In this document: one piece after another, positions 31,499 to 46,400 of the stretch
Position numbering within the stretch: position 1 is the first letter of the stretch
How the letters are laid out: each line of letters begins with the position of its first letter
NCBI RefSeq assembly: GCF_004342585.1
Contig: NZ_SLZQ01000003.1
Location: 1 to 64,000 of the forward strand
Length of the DNA stretch: 64,000 nucleotides
Direction of reading: 5' to 3'
Origin: Paucimonas lemoignei
GTDB lineage: Bacteria; Pseudomonadota; Gammaproteobacteria; Burkholderiales; Burkholderiaceae_D
Position numbers and translations under genes: made by a program
Notes under the pieces: generated by a model
The model's database searches: none
The model's input: only the letters and a program-made list of their open reading frames with translations
Told to the model about the DNA's origin: nothing

Positions 31499-34400
31499 TT
31501 ACCTCGTTGGTGTAACAACTACTTGCACATTCTTAGACTGTCCATATTGGATAGCGCGCTGAATCTGTTGCCACTGAGCGTCCGTTGTCACACGCGGCAC
31601 AGCGACTTGGACTTGACGTGCAGCGATGTCCCCAGACGATAAGCTAACACCTTTCAGTGTGTAGCTTTCGAAATTGGCCGCCGCATCAATGTTTGCCTTT
31701 AAGGATGTAAAAGTCTGCTCGGGCTTAGCGAGTTTCGCAGCAGTTGTAGTATTCAAAGTTTTTGCACTAATGGCTGTGCCTGAAATATCATCGAAGAAAT
31801 CGAAAGTCTTAAAGTTGGTTGGCAATCTTGACCCAGCTGGCAACTGAGTGGACAAGTAATTTTCCCAAGGCATACCTTGCGTTTGGATACCACCGCCCCA
31901 TCGGATTCCAGCATCAATTTCTGAGCTTCCACCAAATTTTATCAGTGGAGCACTAACTGTGAGTGCTGCTGCCGGTACCGATAACGAATTTGCACCAGCA
32001 TCGAATGCACCCTGACTTCGAACTGAAGGCGGTAGGCTTTCATCCCCTGCAACGGTAAGCCCGCCGAAGAACGTACCCAAACTTTGTCCAAGCGGTCTCA
32101 GACCAAGCGAGAATGTATCTTTGAGTGATTCGGTGAAGGACTGCGTCGTTCCAATTACACGGGTGGTCGTACCTGTCGACAGGTCTACATTCCATTGAGC
32201 TGTTGGCCCCTGTCCGAAAGCTGCATTCGGGTTCGCAGCCCTCCAATTCGCTGATTCTTCTGCCGTTACCTTAGTTGGCCCACTTCCACCCAATAAGGCT
32301 GTTGCGACTGTCGATGTCAAGCCACTCAAGCCTTGCACAAAGAGATTACTAACCAATGGCACATTGGTCGGCATAGGCCCTGTTGCGTTATCCCAGGTTC
32401 CGTCCGGGTCCCAATCCCTGACTACCCTGCCGCTATCCGGAGTCGTCGCCTCAATGCGAGCAAGTCGGACCTGCTCACCTTCGCTAACTAACGCATAGTC
32501 TGGCTTTTGGAAAGTGAAATCGCGTTCTGACGAAAAGCCGGGTCCCCATGCGGCAGCCTGCGCAGCCGTGACCTTGAGGCCGCTACCCGACATCGGTGCA
32601 GTTTTAGCCAGTGCTTCGAACATCGCCGCATCACGCGCATCTTCACGCCGCTGCAGCTCCAGCTCACTCTGGCTCGGGCCACCGATGTTTTCGGCCAGGC
32701 TGTTCCCCAGTGCATTGCCAAAGGCATTGGCACCAACTTGGTTGTGTGCCTCAGCAGTTGCAATGTCAAATTCACTGCTAAAGGGATCAATCTGATTTGA
32801 GCCTAGACCATTAACAATGGAGTTTCCGAGCGTAGAGGCAAAGACACCAGCTGCCGTTCCTGTGAAGTTAACCTTACTGCCTCGAACCACCGCACCAGCC
32901 ACCCCTCCTGCGAGTCCGGAAATCAGCTTTCCTCCAAAGCCATTAAACGCACTTCCAATCTCAGAACCTTTCAGCGCTTGTCCGATGGCAGATCCCACAC
33001 TTGCCCCTATTGCCGATGCAGCGACACCCTTCCAGTCAAATTTCTTTTGCAACCCCGTAGCAACTGCAACACCTTGCGTAATAGTGCTCCCTATTCCAGA
33101 ACTTATTCCCGCGTTTATTGCTGCATTTACCGAGGGGCTGAATTGAGTAACAACATTTACTGACCCGACTGCTGCGCCAACAACTGATGTTACTGCCGAC
33201 ATAGCAACTTGCGACCACGAGAACTTTTGGACATTGCCCATTGCCATGCCAACCAGCTGGCTAGCTGCACTACCTACAGCACCTGCAACAGCTAACCCCG
33301 TGAATCCAATTCCGCCAGCACCAAGGCCTGCGCCAATAGCACCAAGTCCTGCTGAGAACAAGCCGCCACTTGCTCCAGCTGCCACAGCAAAAGCGCCAGC
33401 TGTCAAGACGGTCGCGACAATCATCACCACAATCATGATGATCTGGCCGATGATGCCGCACCCCTTCTTCGGTTTCGGCGGCGGCGGTGGATCCGGCAGG
33501 GTCGGGCTGGTATCGCCAATCGCCTCGCCCGCGTCGTAGACCTTGAAGGTCGACGCATTGTTGTGGATGTTGGTGACCTTGTTCGGAATCACAAGGCGCA
33601 ATCCTTCCGGCAGGCGCTCGGTACCGGCCAGGCCATTGGCGTCCGCAATGAGGTACCACATACTGGAGTCGCCCCACATCTTGGCGGCGATGGTGCGCAA
33701 ATCGTCACCACGCTGCACGGTATATTCCGTGGGCGACATGCCGGGGTACAGGTCATTGATCGGCTGGTAGTTCTCGTCGAAGTTAGCGTACGCTACCGGC
33801 GAGAACTTCTTGTTAGCCTGGTCGTTGGACGCATTCGCCCCTCGTGACAATGCTTCGGCATAGTCCACCTGGCTGGCCGGCGTGCCGGCGTTGCCGATAT
33901 CGCCGATGCGCTTGCCATTGACGTAGTAATAGCTGCGCCGGATGGCGATATCGCCGTTGACAACTTCATTCTTGGCTGCATCCCAGTCGCTGGGCGAGCC
34001 GCTACGTGCCGTCACTTCCTGGCGGTAGATCACCTGGCCATCGACGTCGGTGATGTACTGCATGGTGCGGCGGCCTGCCACGTCGGTGGCGCGGTACAGG
34101 TGGCCGTTAAGGTCATACGACAGGTATGAATAGCCTGGCGCCCAGTTGGGAGCCGAGTCGTTGGCAGCCTGTACCTTGATCTGAGTCTGCTTGGCGTCAT
34201 CCCACCATTGATACGTGTAAGTACGCAATTGGGTGGTCTGCACGTTGGTGGTGGCTACCTGGTAGAGCGTGCCGTCGGCGTTGTACGAATACGTGTTAGT
34301 CATGTACAAGCCGTTGTAGACCTGGTTACGATCCACTTCGGTCAGCTGGCGGTTGTCGCTATCGAAGGTACGGACCGAATTGGCGCTAAACGTGCCGTCG

Positions 34401-37400
34401 GTCTTGTACTCGTAGTATTCGACCACGCGGCCGGCCATGTCATTGTTGCGGCGCGCGCCGAGGCGCTCGGCACCCCAGACGCCGTTGACCTGCGTCTTGA
34501 TATAAGTGTCTTGCAACTGGCCATCGGCCGTGTAGGTATAACGCTCGGCCGTGCGGACACCATTGCTGTCGATATATTCCGCCATCACACGCTCGCCGGC
34601 AGCGTTGTAGGAAATCGCCTTGCCGGTCGTGCCCAGGACGATGGTGCCATTGGATAGCTGCCCCATCGTCGTGGTGAAGCGGTTCATCGAGTCGTAGGTG
34701 TACCAGAAATCCTGGTAGGTACCGTTGCCGTCGACAGCATTGTTGTAATAGCTGTTGACGTTACGGCGGTTGCCCACGGCGTCGTACTTGTACGTGATCT
34801 TGTACTTCGGATCGCTGACGGTCTTGATACGGTTGAGCTCGTCGTAGGTGATGACGGACATGGCATAGATGCCGGTCGGGTCGTCAGTACGACGGTAGGA
34901 TTCGGAAATCCGGTTGCCGTTAGCGTCGTACGTGTAATCCGAGCGCAACTTGTAGACATGATCCGTCTGGCTCTTGATGTAGCCGTTGGCGTAGTACTCG
35001 TAAGTGATGTTCTGGCCAGGTGTGCCGTCGGCCTGCAACGAAGTCTGCGATGTCAGCCAGCCTGCGTTATTGTAGGCATAGGTAAACTGGTGGCCGCCAA
35101 AATCCTGGCGCCAGGTCATCCGGTCGAATACATCCTTGTTTTCGTACGACACCAGGCCGCCGATCATGGTCGTGGTTTTTTGCCAGCCGCCGACCTGCTT
35201 GCCACCGGCGCCTAGAATGGTGTTCAGGTAGGTATAGGCGTAAGTCGTGCTGCGGCCTTCGTTGCTGGTGAACTTAATCACGCGGCCTTCGCTATCGTAA
35301 TAAGTACGCTCGCGGCCCAGGACACTGCGGTGAGCAATGCGGTTGCCGGCGCTATCGTACTCGTACTCGTCCCACCCGGCCTGGCCGGCCAGGTATTCCG
35401 AGCCGCTGCGCACGGCGCGATCGACGCGGATCAACTGACCGCTCTTGTCGTAGGTGTTGCGGGTAATGCGACCGATCTCGTCCTGCTTGGTGCGCAGGTT
35501 GCCGAAGATATCGTAGCGGTTGACGATAGTGCCGCCATCCGGATGGTATTCGGTGGCAACAGCTGCATTGGCCAAGCCATTGTTCCAGACCTGGCTGGTG
35601 GTAAAGCCGTTCGCGTCTTTGGTAGCGACGGCCTGGCCTGCGAGATCGTAGTAATAAGCGGTTTCCGGTGTGCCCCGAGTCGTCACGCCGTTGGCGCCGG
35701 TGATATCGGTCGTCGGGTCTTGCTTCAAGACCATCTTGCCGAGCGTGTTGTAGCTGTAGTTCGTGACGTTGCCCAAGCCATCGATCTCGCGGACGACTTC
35801 GCCAAAGGCGTTGTATTCCTGCTTGCGCTGGATGGTGGCGCTTTCATCGACCGTACCGACGATGACCCAGCCGGTATCCGCTACGCTGCTGCTGATGTTG
35901 CCCAGCGTGATAATGCCATCGACGGTGATGTTTTCACCGATCTGGTTGGTTACCGCATTGCCGGCGCTGTCATAGAGTGTGTAGATGTATTCGTACTGTG
36001 CCGAACCGTTTGCTGGAGTAATCGCGCTGGCATCCCACTGGAATGGCGTGATGCTGTCGCCCGTTCCCGCATTGGCGCGGTATATCGTCTGGGTGGCGTA
36101 AGGGCCGGTGCTGCCCTTGACACGATATTGCAAAGTCAGGCGAACAGCATTGGCTTGCGCCGGGAAGAACGATACCTGAGTAGGCTTGCGCTTGCTGTAA
36201 TGCGTGAAGTTGCTTGCAGCGCTGTTGTTCGGCGTAACCTGGAAAGTCCCGTTGGCGGAATTAACCAGCTGATTACCGGCATCCAAAGTATCGTACTCAT
36301 ACTCATAGGTGTACACGTTGCCAGGCAACGCGACCGGGAGCAGATTGGCGTTGCTGGCATCCCATCTGAAGATGCCGCCACTTGGATTGGTCAGCGTGAC
36401 CGTGGTAAAGGCGGAGCCGGAACCAGCCAGGCGGTAACGCAGGATCATCTTCGTGCCGCCGGCAGGCTGGCCGCCAAACTCGATGCGCGGCTCTACATAC
36501 GGATTCAGCGCGGTAGCCGTCGGCGTGCTAGTCAGGTTGACGCGTGTGAAGATGCGGCTGGTGACGTTGCCTGAGCCATCCTTACGGAGGATGCGGAAGT
36601 CATACGAACCGGACAGGCCGGATGAACCCCATCCCCAGCGGAACCAGCGTGCCCGGGTTGGGCTCATCGTGAATTCGGACCAGGCGCCATTGGAGCCGGC
36701 CGGGCGATACTGGACGGTTAAGTATTGCGCATCCTGATCATAGAAATTGATGATGTTATTGGATTCAAAGAAGACTTCGCCCACTGCGCTGCGTGACGCC
36801 GAAGTAAGGAAGTTGTTACTACCCCAGCTGATGTTGTTAAAGCTGCCGACAATTTCGCCATTGCTCACTATCATCAGCTTTGCCTCTGTTCCAGGCGACA
36901 ACCAGCTGGTAGGCGCATAAAACAGGCCGGGAATCGACTGACCTGTACCAGAGCCCAGATTTTGAGTCGCTTGATACAACAAAGGGCCCACGACATAGGG
37001 CTGCGATGGAGAGCTGCGGTAGAACAGCCATACTTCGGTGTTAGGCTTGTTCAGCAGGTCGCCGCCACTGAAGAACGTTAGGTTCGTCGTGTCTGCCCAG
37101 ACAGCGGTATCAAATGAGGTCGTTGTATAGTTCTGGATGTTTTTGTAAAGATAGCCGCTTTCTGGATCTCCGTATTGCTGCTGTGTCGTCCAAGCCATTT
37201 GCCCGCCATTCGAGGCGGTTGCCACGCGGACTTCTTTGCCCGATGTCCCGTGCAGATAATAGACGTTCACCGTATAGCTGAAATTTACATTGCCGGCGGT
37301 AGTCGACCCATTAATTGGCACCCAGACGCTCGAGGTTCCGGGACTGTTAATTGGCACGCTAACTGTACCTGAAGTATTGTAATCACCTGAAAAATAATAA

Positions 37401-40400
37401 GTGACTTCAACTCGTGCCTGGCGCCAATCACCAAACGCACTGGCAAACGTTGAGGTCGGCACATATACCGTCATGCCGTTCATAACGATCCCGCCATACG
37501 TTATCACTGGCGCGCCCACCTGAGGATCGAATACCCACTGCGAACTGGGTGACCAAGTGACGGCTGTCGATACCACAGAAGATGCTGGCGTGCTCTGGTT
37601 TGCGGAGTAGGCAGCTGACGGCACGACAGATGCAAACACGCCGAGATCCGCTGTAACAAACGAAGTGTTGAAGACACCCGTTGAAGGAGAGTTCTGCGTA
37701 ACGGAATAGGAATATCCGCCCTCGCCATCGGACACATACGTTGCCGTCGTTGACTCAATCACACCGCTATAGGCGTTCGACGCCACCAACTGCTCGCCGA
37801 CTCCACCTACGCTATAGCCGTAGTACACCAATACGCGATAAGTGAAATTAACGTTGCCAAGAGCGGCGCTGTCGTTGATGCTTAAGGATGTAGCCGTCGC
37901 ATTACGGTCATATATAACAACTTCCCTCACGCCGGATTTGTTGGTGTCGCCACTGAAGCTATATTCCACGCGTACCCGCACGTAGCTCCATGCTCCCATC
38001 TGGGCGCCGATACTGGCTGCAGAAAACCCCACGTCGATTGAATTGACAGCTACACCGCCATCTACTTGTATGTAGCCGCCTTCCGGGTCCGCCTGTAGAT
38101 TCTTGACTGCATTCCAATTAACCGTTGCAGTGACTGGCTGGTAGCGCTGCGCCTGAGTCAGATTAGCCGCAGCCGCACTGCCCGTGGATGCAGTCGACAA
38201 CAAATTGCCGACATTAGTGATCGTGCCGCTGCCGCCGGCATACCAGCTGACGGACTGGGCAGAGAATTGCTGTACATCCGCGACGGTACGCGTGCCATCC
38301 ATGCGTGGCTGGATGACGCTGGTGACTTGATTGCGCTGGTTATACAGGGTAATCGTAGCGAACGTAGTCGTGCCGGCTTCCTTGGTTTTAGCCAGAATGG
38401 CGTCCAACTCAAGCATGGTCAAATCTGCACCGGCCGATTCAATCGACAACGTGGCATTGCCATTGGCATCGTACAGATACACCTTGGTCAAGCCGCCGCC
38501 GGAATTGGTCTTCCATACTTTGCCCAGCGCGTTGTATTCACTGACCTCTTGCCAAGCGCCGCTGGCATTACCGCCATTGGTGCGCTTGCCGGTGATCTCG
38601 CCATAGGCGTTATAGCGCGTCTCCACCTTGTCGCCGTACTGCCAGGCTTCGTTCGGCTTTTGCCAGGCGGTCTGCCGGCTGACTTCCCGGTTCATGGCGT
38701 CATACATGTGCACCGAACCATCCGTGATCGAGGCGCCATCCGCGTCCTGGCGTGCAAACCATTTGAAGGTCAGGTTGCCATTGGCGTCGTAAGCGAAGGT
38801 CGTCACCACGCCGACGGCATCCGTCTGCGACATCAGTCGACCGCCTTCAGCATAAGTAAAGGCAATGATCTGATCATCCGCTTCAGTGGCATCGTTCTTG
38901 CCGCGCTGGATTTGCCGGGTTACGTTATTCAGACCGTCGTATTCCAGGTCGGTAGTAGCGCGCACTGTCGCGCCTTCAAAGTCCACAAAGCTCGGCAACT
39001 GTTCACGCGTCAAGCGACCGATTGCGTCATACGCCCAGTCCTTCCGGCTGCCATTGGCATCGATTTCAACGGTCTTTTTATCCAGGCCATTGTATTGGTA
39101 CGTCTTGGTCGCCGAAGCGGTGCCTGTCGTAACAGCACCCGAGCTTGAATTGACCGAAGCATAGGCTACGTTCAGCACGCTTTCGCTGGCCAAGCGATTG
39201 AGCTTGTCATAGCTATATTGCGTAATCCGGTCGGCGCTGTCGGTGGGCCAGCTGGCAATCAATGCCTGGGCGTTGCTGAGCTCATTGATCGTGCCATTAT
39301 AGCGCAAGGCAAACTTGCGTTCGGTGACCACGTTGCTGTTGATGCTGCGCTCGAGGGCAATACCGTAGCCGGCGGCATCCACCGTCAGGATCTGTTGGCC
39401 GGCATTGTCGTAGAAGAAGTACGTGATGCCGCCATTGCCGTCGGTGAGCTTGATCAGGTTGCCGGCCGCATCGTATTGCTTGGTGACGGTGACATTGTCC
39501 AACCCATACGCCGCGCCAATCTCATACTGGTTCGTGGTGGTGTTCTGCCGCCCCAGCACCAAACCACCGATACGAGACTGGATCTCGCGGTTGTTGGCGT
39601 CATAGACATACTGGGTTTCGCGTACATTGGCCGCGTTGACCGGGAATGGCAGCACGGCGCCAGCAGGCAACGTGACAGGATCGCCATACACCTTTTGTGA
39701 CACGGCATTGTTGGCCTTGTCATAAGCCCACACCGATAGCGTGCCGGCAGCGCTGACTTCACCCACCTTGCGGTTCAGGGCATCATAGTAATACGCCGTG
39801 CGGTTGCCATTGGCATCCGTCTTGGACGTCAGGTTACCGCGCGCATCATAGGTTTGCGTCTCGGTCGGCACCACATTCTGGGTCCAGCCGATGTTGACCT
39901 GATAGGTCCACACCGCCGCCCCTTCCTGGCGGATCTGGCGGTTGAGCTTATCAAAGGTGTATTGCGTGATGCGTTCTTCCTTGGCGCCTTCGGCTTCGAT
40001 GGACCTGATCCGGTTGCCGCGCGCATCGTATTCATAGCGGTTAGCCACAGCAATGACGGCACCACCTGCTGTCTTGGTAGTCACTGGCAGTGTCTCTTTG
40101 ATCAGCAAGCCGCGGCGGTCATAGGTATAGCTGAAATTGCCGCCGACTTTATTACGGAACGCGATACGGTTGCCAAAGGCATCGTAACCATACGTCTCGT
40201 AGTTACCCACGGCGTCCGTGCTCCTGGTTTGTTGCCCCAGGCGGTCATACTCAAAGCTGGTGCTCTGGTCGCGCGCGATATCGATCAGCACATATGCGCC
40301 GCTAGCTGGCACGGTGGAGACCACGGATGGACGACTGGCTTCCGAATACGTTCCCTGCAGCCGGTTCGCGTATTGCGTCACGCCCGTCTTTTCGCCGAAG

Positions 40401-43400
40401 GCGTTATAGATCGATTCGGTCAGGAAGCCTTCCGGATCGACGTAAGCGACGGTGCGATCGAGCTTGTCGAAATAGAAGTAACCCGTGCTGCCGCGCGGAT
40501 CAACCACCTTGACCACATTGCCGAAGGTGTCATAGGTGGTGCGGGTGATGCCGCCCAGGGCATCGGTGACTTGCACCTTGCGGCCCAGCTTGTCATAAGC
40601 GTGCTGCGTAGTGTAGCGCGCCAACAGCACCTGCTTATCCGCAGCGGTGAGGCTAGCAGCCAGCTTGCCATTGCCCGTAGCCAGATCCAGATAGCCTAGT
40701 TTCAACCGCTCGGCGAGTGCCCACGCGCTATCGGTTTCAGTCAATTCAATGCCGCGCGGATCGATTTCAGCGACCACTTGCCCCAGGGAGTTATAAACAT
40801 AGCGGGTCGTGCTTTGTTCGAAGGTGCCGTAGGCGTGGATTTCATCGGTGACGCGGCCTAGCTGATCATAGACGCGGCGGGTAACCACGGCGCTAGCGGT
40901 GTTGTAGGCTTCGATGACTTCGATGGCATTGCCCAGCGCATCGTAGATAGTGTGCGTGATGAAGCCTTCGCCATCCTTGACGTCGGTGACGCGGCCCGCC
41001 CTGTCATAGGTGGTCTCGGTTACAACCGTCGTCGCGTCAGGCGCGGCTGGCAGCTTGGCGGCCAGGCTTTCCAGAGTATCTGTATCGGTGACCGTTACTT
41101 TCTGGGCATATTGGTACGCCCGAATGATATGGCCTTGCGCATCGTAGTCGGCTTTCTTGACGTAGCCTTCGGCATCCACGCTATAAATCTTGCGGCCTAC
41201 GGCGTCAAAGAGGCTGCGGGAGATTTGATCTGCAGCGTCATTTTTGAGCGTCGCTACGACATCCTGCATCGTCGCCACACTCAGGTTGCCTGCAATGTTG
41301 CTGGCTGCGGCATATTTCACCGTCTTGACGACATTGCCTGCGGCGTCATACACCCGCTCGGTGACGTAGCCGTGAGCATCGATGAGGTAAACGGCATTGC
41401 CGGCGGCATCATAGGCAAAGCGCGTGGTGCGATCGACCACGGCATTCTTGACCAAAGCGGCATCGATAGCGGCGGCGGTCGGCTGATCAGGCAGATTGAC
41501 TGGATTGGCATACGCAGTCGTGGCAATGACATTGCCATCGGCATCGTAGACATGCTGCGTGACGGCACCAGCCGCATCGATGCCATAGATCATCCGGCCG
41601 GCGGCGTCGTAGACCATGCGTTCGGTGCGGTCTGCGCCAGACGCCACCAGCGCGGCAGCAACGGAGGCTTGGGTCAATTGCCCCGCCACGTTGATCGGCG
41701 TAGCGTATTCGGTGGTGGCAATGACATTGCCGCTATTGTCGTAGCTGTACTGCTTGACAGCGCCCAGGCCATCAACACTATAGATGAGCCGGTTCCCGGC
41801 GTCATAGACCAGGCGGGAGGTCTGGTCGGCAGCGACATTGGCTACGATGGCGGCGCTTACCGCCGTCAGCGTCAGCGGCGTGCTGGTGGCAATCGGTGTG
41901 GCGTAAGCTATCTTTTGAATGACATTGCCATTGGCATCATAGACATTGCGCTTGACGTTACCCAGGCCATCGATGATGAAGACAACGCGTCCATCCTTGT
42001 CGTAGACATAGGACTCGGTTTCATTCATCACCGGTACATTCAGGTTCGCCTCGAATGTCAGGTCAACCGAATTGCTGCCGGAAGCGGCTGCTGTGAACTG
42101 CCCAGTGGCTTCGCGGATCACGCTACCGTTGCCATCAACATAGCGCACGAAGTACTGGTAAGTACCGTTAGCCAAATCGACGAAGGCAACTTGGTAGTTG
42201 CCGTTATTGAACGCCAGAGGTGCTGCCACATAATTGCTGCTGCCGACCGGCGCATAGGTGAACTGTGCGACGGTATTGGCAGGCTGCCCTGCCGCGCTCC
42301 AGTTCAGCGTGGTAGTGCGCTTGGTGCCATTGGGTTGCTGACCAACCTCATAGGTGAAGATCGGCTTATTGACTGTCGTCGCATTCTTGTAATACACCGT
42401 GATGGCAACGGTGTAACGGCCATCGGCGAGGATCCCGTCGGACTTGAGATTGACGCGGCCATTGTAATTGGTTTCGAATTCCGGATAGGTCCAGGCCGTG
42501 CTGACGATATTGCCGTTGGCATCCGTGACCACCGCGCTGACTTTATCAATGCTGGACACATCCGCCGTTGCGATATAGCCCGTGATGGCCGAGCCGGTGA
42601 CAGCCACGGAGGACACGCTGGTATAGCTGAAGTTCGTGCTCGCTTGCGTGCTGGCCGGCGTATTGCTGGAAACGAAGGTGCCGGCTGCGGACTTGACGAC
42701 ACGACCGTACGTATCGGTATAGTTAATCTGGTACTCGTAATCGCCGGTTGCCAGCCTGTCCATCGCCACTTGCAGGTTGGCGCCATTGGCGCTCACCGTA
42801 GCCGTGGTGTAGGCGCCAGTGCTGCCGGCCGGGCGATATTTGAAGCTGACTGTTGTGCCGGCTGGCTGGGAAGATGCCGCCCAGCTGAAGGTGTCGCGCA
42901 TGTAACCTTGGTCGCCCAGCTCATAGGTGAAGGCCGGCTTGGGTTCGACAGTGCCGTTCTTGCGACGAACGGTGATCTCGACGGTATAGCTGCCGTTGGC
43001 CAGGGCCGCGCCGACCTTGAGGTTGACGTGGCCGTTGTAATTCGCTTCGAACTCCGGGTAGGTGCGGGCGGTGGACACCACTGCACCGGTGATGCGATCC
43101 TTGACCACGGCATCGACATACTCGATGCTGGGCACGTCGGCAGCAGCGATATAGCCGCTGATCGAGGAGCCGGCTGTCGCGGTGGACGTGACTTGGATAG
43201 AGGTAAACGAGGCGGTGGGACCGGTGGTAGCGCCTGTTGCCACCGTCATGTTGCCGGTAGCGGATTTGACGATCCGACCGTAGCTGTCGGTGTAACGAAT
43301 CTGGTACTCGTAGTTGCCGGCAGCAAGGCCGGCGAGGCTCACGTACTGATTAGCGCCGGACACACCAATGGTGGCCGAGCTGAACCCGCTGCCGCTACCA

Positions 43401-46400
43401 GCAGCGCGATACAGGAACGAAGCCGTCGTGCCTGCAGGCTGAGCAGACGTGGCCCAGGACACCGTCGTCGGATTGGTATAGGTACCAATCTTGACGTTAT
43501 ACAGCGTGTTGGAGTACGCCCAGGTGCCGTCATAGTCGTAATACGCACCGTTGCCTTGGTAATTCGCGTAGTCGTCGCGCGCCTCCAATACAATCGTGTA
43601 CGTGCCCCATGGCAGCGCCCCGGTACTGAGATTGACTTGACCATTCCAGTTCTGCACGCCAACCCACCGGTTTTGGTAACCGGTCACAACATAGTCTTGG
43701 CGAATCACAACGTAGTCTTGGCGAATCACGCCATAGTTATACGTTACGTAATATCCGCCCTCGCCATCGCTAAGATAAACTGGTGTATATCCATAAACCG
43801 GCACATATCCGTAAACCGGCACGTACCCGTAAATCGGCTCCTGCACCCAGTACCCTACATCGGTATATGTCGTCCCGTAGTAGGCGCCGTCCTTGTAGAT
43901 AGTGGCACGCACGGTACTCGGAGTGGCATCCGCCCAGGACACATAGCCGGCCACAATCGACGTGCCGGAAGTGGTGCCCAGCCAGTCTCCACTGCGGTAC
44001 ACAGAGTAATTGGCAACGGCAGCGCTTTGAATCTGCGAGGTATTGGCCACCGTCATGCCAACGTTCTGGGTGACTGTGGTCGCAACGTCGTTACTCGCGC
44101 CATTGACGTAGGTGTACGGCTGGCTCGGTGCCACCGGCACCGCGGTCACGTCATTGCTGGTAGCCACCTGCTGTGTTGCGGGCGTGGCCGTATCTTGCGT
44201 GGCGCCTGTCGTATAGGTATAGGGCTGGGTCGGGTCGCGCCACAGCTGGTCCGTCTGATTCGTAGCGGTCGAGGTGACAGGCGCCGGATTCAGGCCATAC
44301 GCCACGTCTGCCAGGGTCGACGTCGCGCTGACGATGACCGTCCTGCCATGCGTGATGGTTTGCGTGACATTGCCGGCATCGTCGTATTTGGTTTCCTTGA
44401 CCTGCCCTAATGCATCAACGGTATAGACCAGGCGATCATTAGCGTCATAGTAGTAACGCGTAACGTTATTGTTGGCATCGGCTCTTGCGACGACGTTGTC
44501 ATTTTTGTCGTAGCTGTAGACTGTGGTGATATTCAAGCCGTTCGGGTCGACCTGTTCCTTGGTGCGCCGCCCCAGCTTGTCATAGGTGTATTGCGTTACC
44601 TTGGCGGCACTGGTCCCCGCCCCTTCGACCACCGTCAAAGTCTTGCCGCGTGCATCGTACGTATATGTCGTGCGGTTATTCAGCCCGGCAGGATCAACTG
44701 CCACGGTCAGCACTTGCCCCTTCAAGTCATATGTGCTTTGCGTGACGACTCCATTCGGATCGGTGACCGATACCACCTGCCCTTTGGCATCATAGGCATA
44801 GCTGGTCTGCAGGTTCAATCCGCTCGGATCGACCGTGCGCTTGAGCACCCGGTTGACGGCGTCATACGTGTACGTCGTCTTGGTGCCATTGGCATCTGTC
44901 GTTTCCGTTACGCGCCCGGCATGGTCGTAGTTTTTGCTTTCGGCCGTGCCAAGCGTGTCGTTCGTCGTGCTCTTGAGGTTGCCATCCTTGTCGTAGACAT
45001 AGGTGGTGGTCTTACCATTGCCATCCTTGACCTGGATGGTGTCGCCATGGCGGTTATACGTGGTGACGACTTGCACGCCTTCCGGAGACGTGACCGTTGT
45101 AGTACGACTAGTCTTGTCGTACACCGTGGTGGTGACGTTGCCATTGCCGTCGGTTACCGTGACAACCCGGTCAAAGGCATCGTAACTCGTATAACGGTTG
45201 ACATTGAGCGGATCGACAGTCTGTACCGTCCGGCCCAGCCGGTCATACGCTACGCTGCTGATCTTGCCATTGCCATCGGTCGTTTGCGTGACACGGCCGA
45301 AGGCATCGTACACAGCATGGGTGAGACGGTTCAAGCCCCCCACATCGTCCGTCGTCTTAGTGATTAAGCCACGGCGGTTGTAATCATATTGGGCCGTGGT
45401 CGTCGTATTGGCATCGATTTGGGTGACTTTTGTGCGCACGTCACCAAAACCATTGTAGGTCAGACTATTGACGTTGCCCAGTTCGTCCGTGCTGCTCACC
45501 AACTGACCGCGCAAGTCGTAGCCGAAGGTGACCTTGCTGTCAACTGCATTATTTGTCAATGCCATGATGGCATTGTTCAATGTGCTGTTGACGACACCTG
45601 GTATCAGTGAAGACAACGTGGCTGCAGCCAGTCGCGTGCCGTACTGAATTGTCTGGGTGAGCTGGTTCAGGCTGTTGTAGACATTTTGCTTAACTTCACC
45701 CTGCGCATTAATGGTGTAAAGCAGTTGGCTATCGACATTGTAGTAATACAGGGTCTTGTTGCCATTCTGGTCTGTGGTACTGATCTTGCGCCCGAGCGAA
45801 TCATAGACGTGCTGGATGCCATACTGCGTCCAGATAGCATCGATTTGCGCCTGAGCTGGAGTAGCCAACGCTGCCAGCGCTGCACTACCTTCAGCAGTCA
45901 GCTCGGCGATCACCCGCCCCAGTTTGTCGTACCTGACTTGCTCGGTACGAACCTCTGCCGCCCCCCAGGCCTTGTCCGTCTTGATCAGATTGCCGACCGC
46001 ATCATAGGTAAATTGCGTGACTGTGCCTTCGGCATTGGTTTGCGTTTTGACTTGATTGGCGTCGGTATATGTCCAGCTAGTCGTACGATCTTCACCCTGG
46101 GTGGTCGGCCTTAACTGGGTCAGCGTGGTGGCGCCGGTGATCGCAGCCGGCGCAATCAGCGCCTTGTTGGCATAGCGCGTTTGCCGGGTCTTATTGCCGT
46201 TAAGGTCGTAGCCATATTCGGTGAGGTAGCCTTCACCATCAATGGAAGCGATGAGACGGTCCTGGCCATCGTACAGGTTCCAAGAATGAATGTCGGCAGC
46301 ATGGGCAGCCGGACGGAGTTGCGCAAGGGTTCCGGTGCTCCAGTACGTACTGTTAGTGACGTTAGCGTAGCTCACGGTATGGATCAAGCGCCCAGCAGCA

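Larger units (their letters stand above)
42070..44020 (-). repeat. Three tandem Ig-like modules inside the giant Rhs protein (approximate bounds)
   Basis: Three modules of about 190 residues each share the same series of motifs: GYxxxAD near the start, a YPEFExNYNGxVNLK block, a GxYTVxITV strand, PAGTTVSFKYRPAGS, then GxYEYQIxYTDxYGRVVKSA. Modules two and three are the closest pair; the first is more diverged and carries tandem insertions. The pattern indicates in-gene duplication of a beta-sandwich unit set within the YD-repeat shell. Confidence 0.7.

Noticed and set aside
35330-36574. 414-residue plus-strand frame
   Set aside because: Antisense shadow of the Rhs YD repeats.
43689-43840. 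Short tandem repeats considered as a CRISPR-like array
   Set aside because: Copies are directly adjacent without spacers and encode in-frame peptide repeats.
40952-44410. 1152-residue plus-strand frame inside the giant Rhs gene
   Set aside because: Antisense to YD repeats, which are periodic and poor in stops on the other strand. The product has no recognisable domain.
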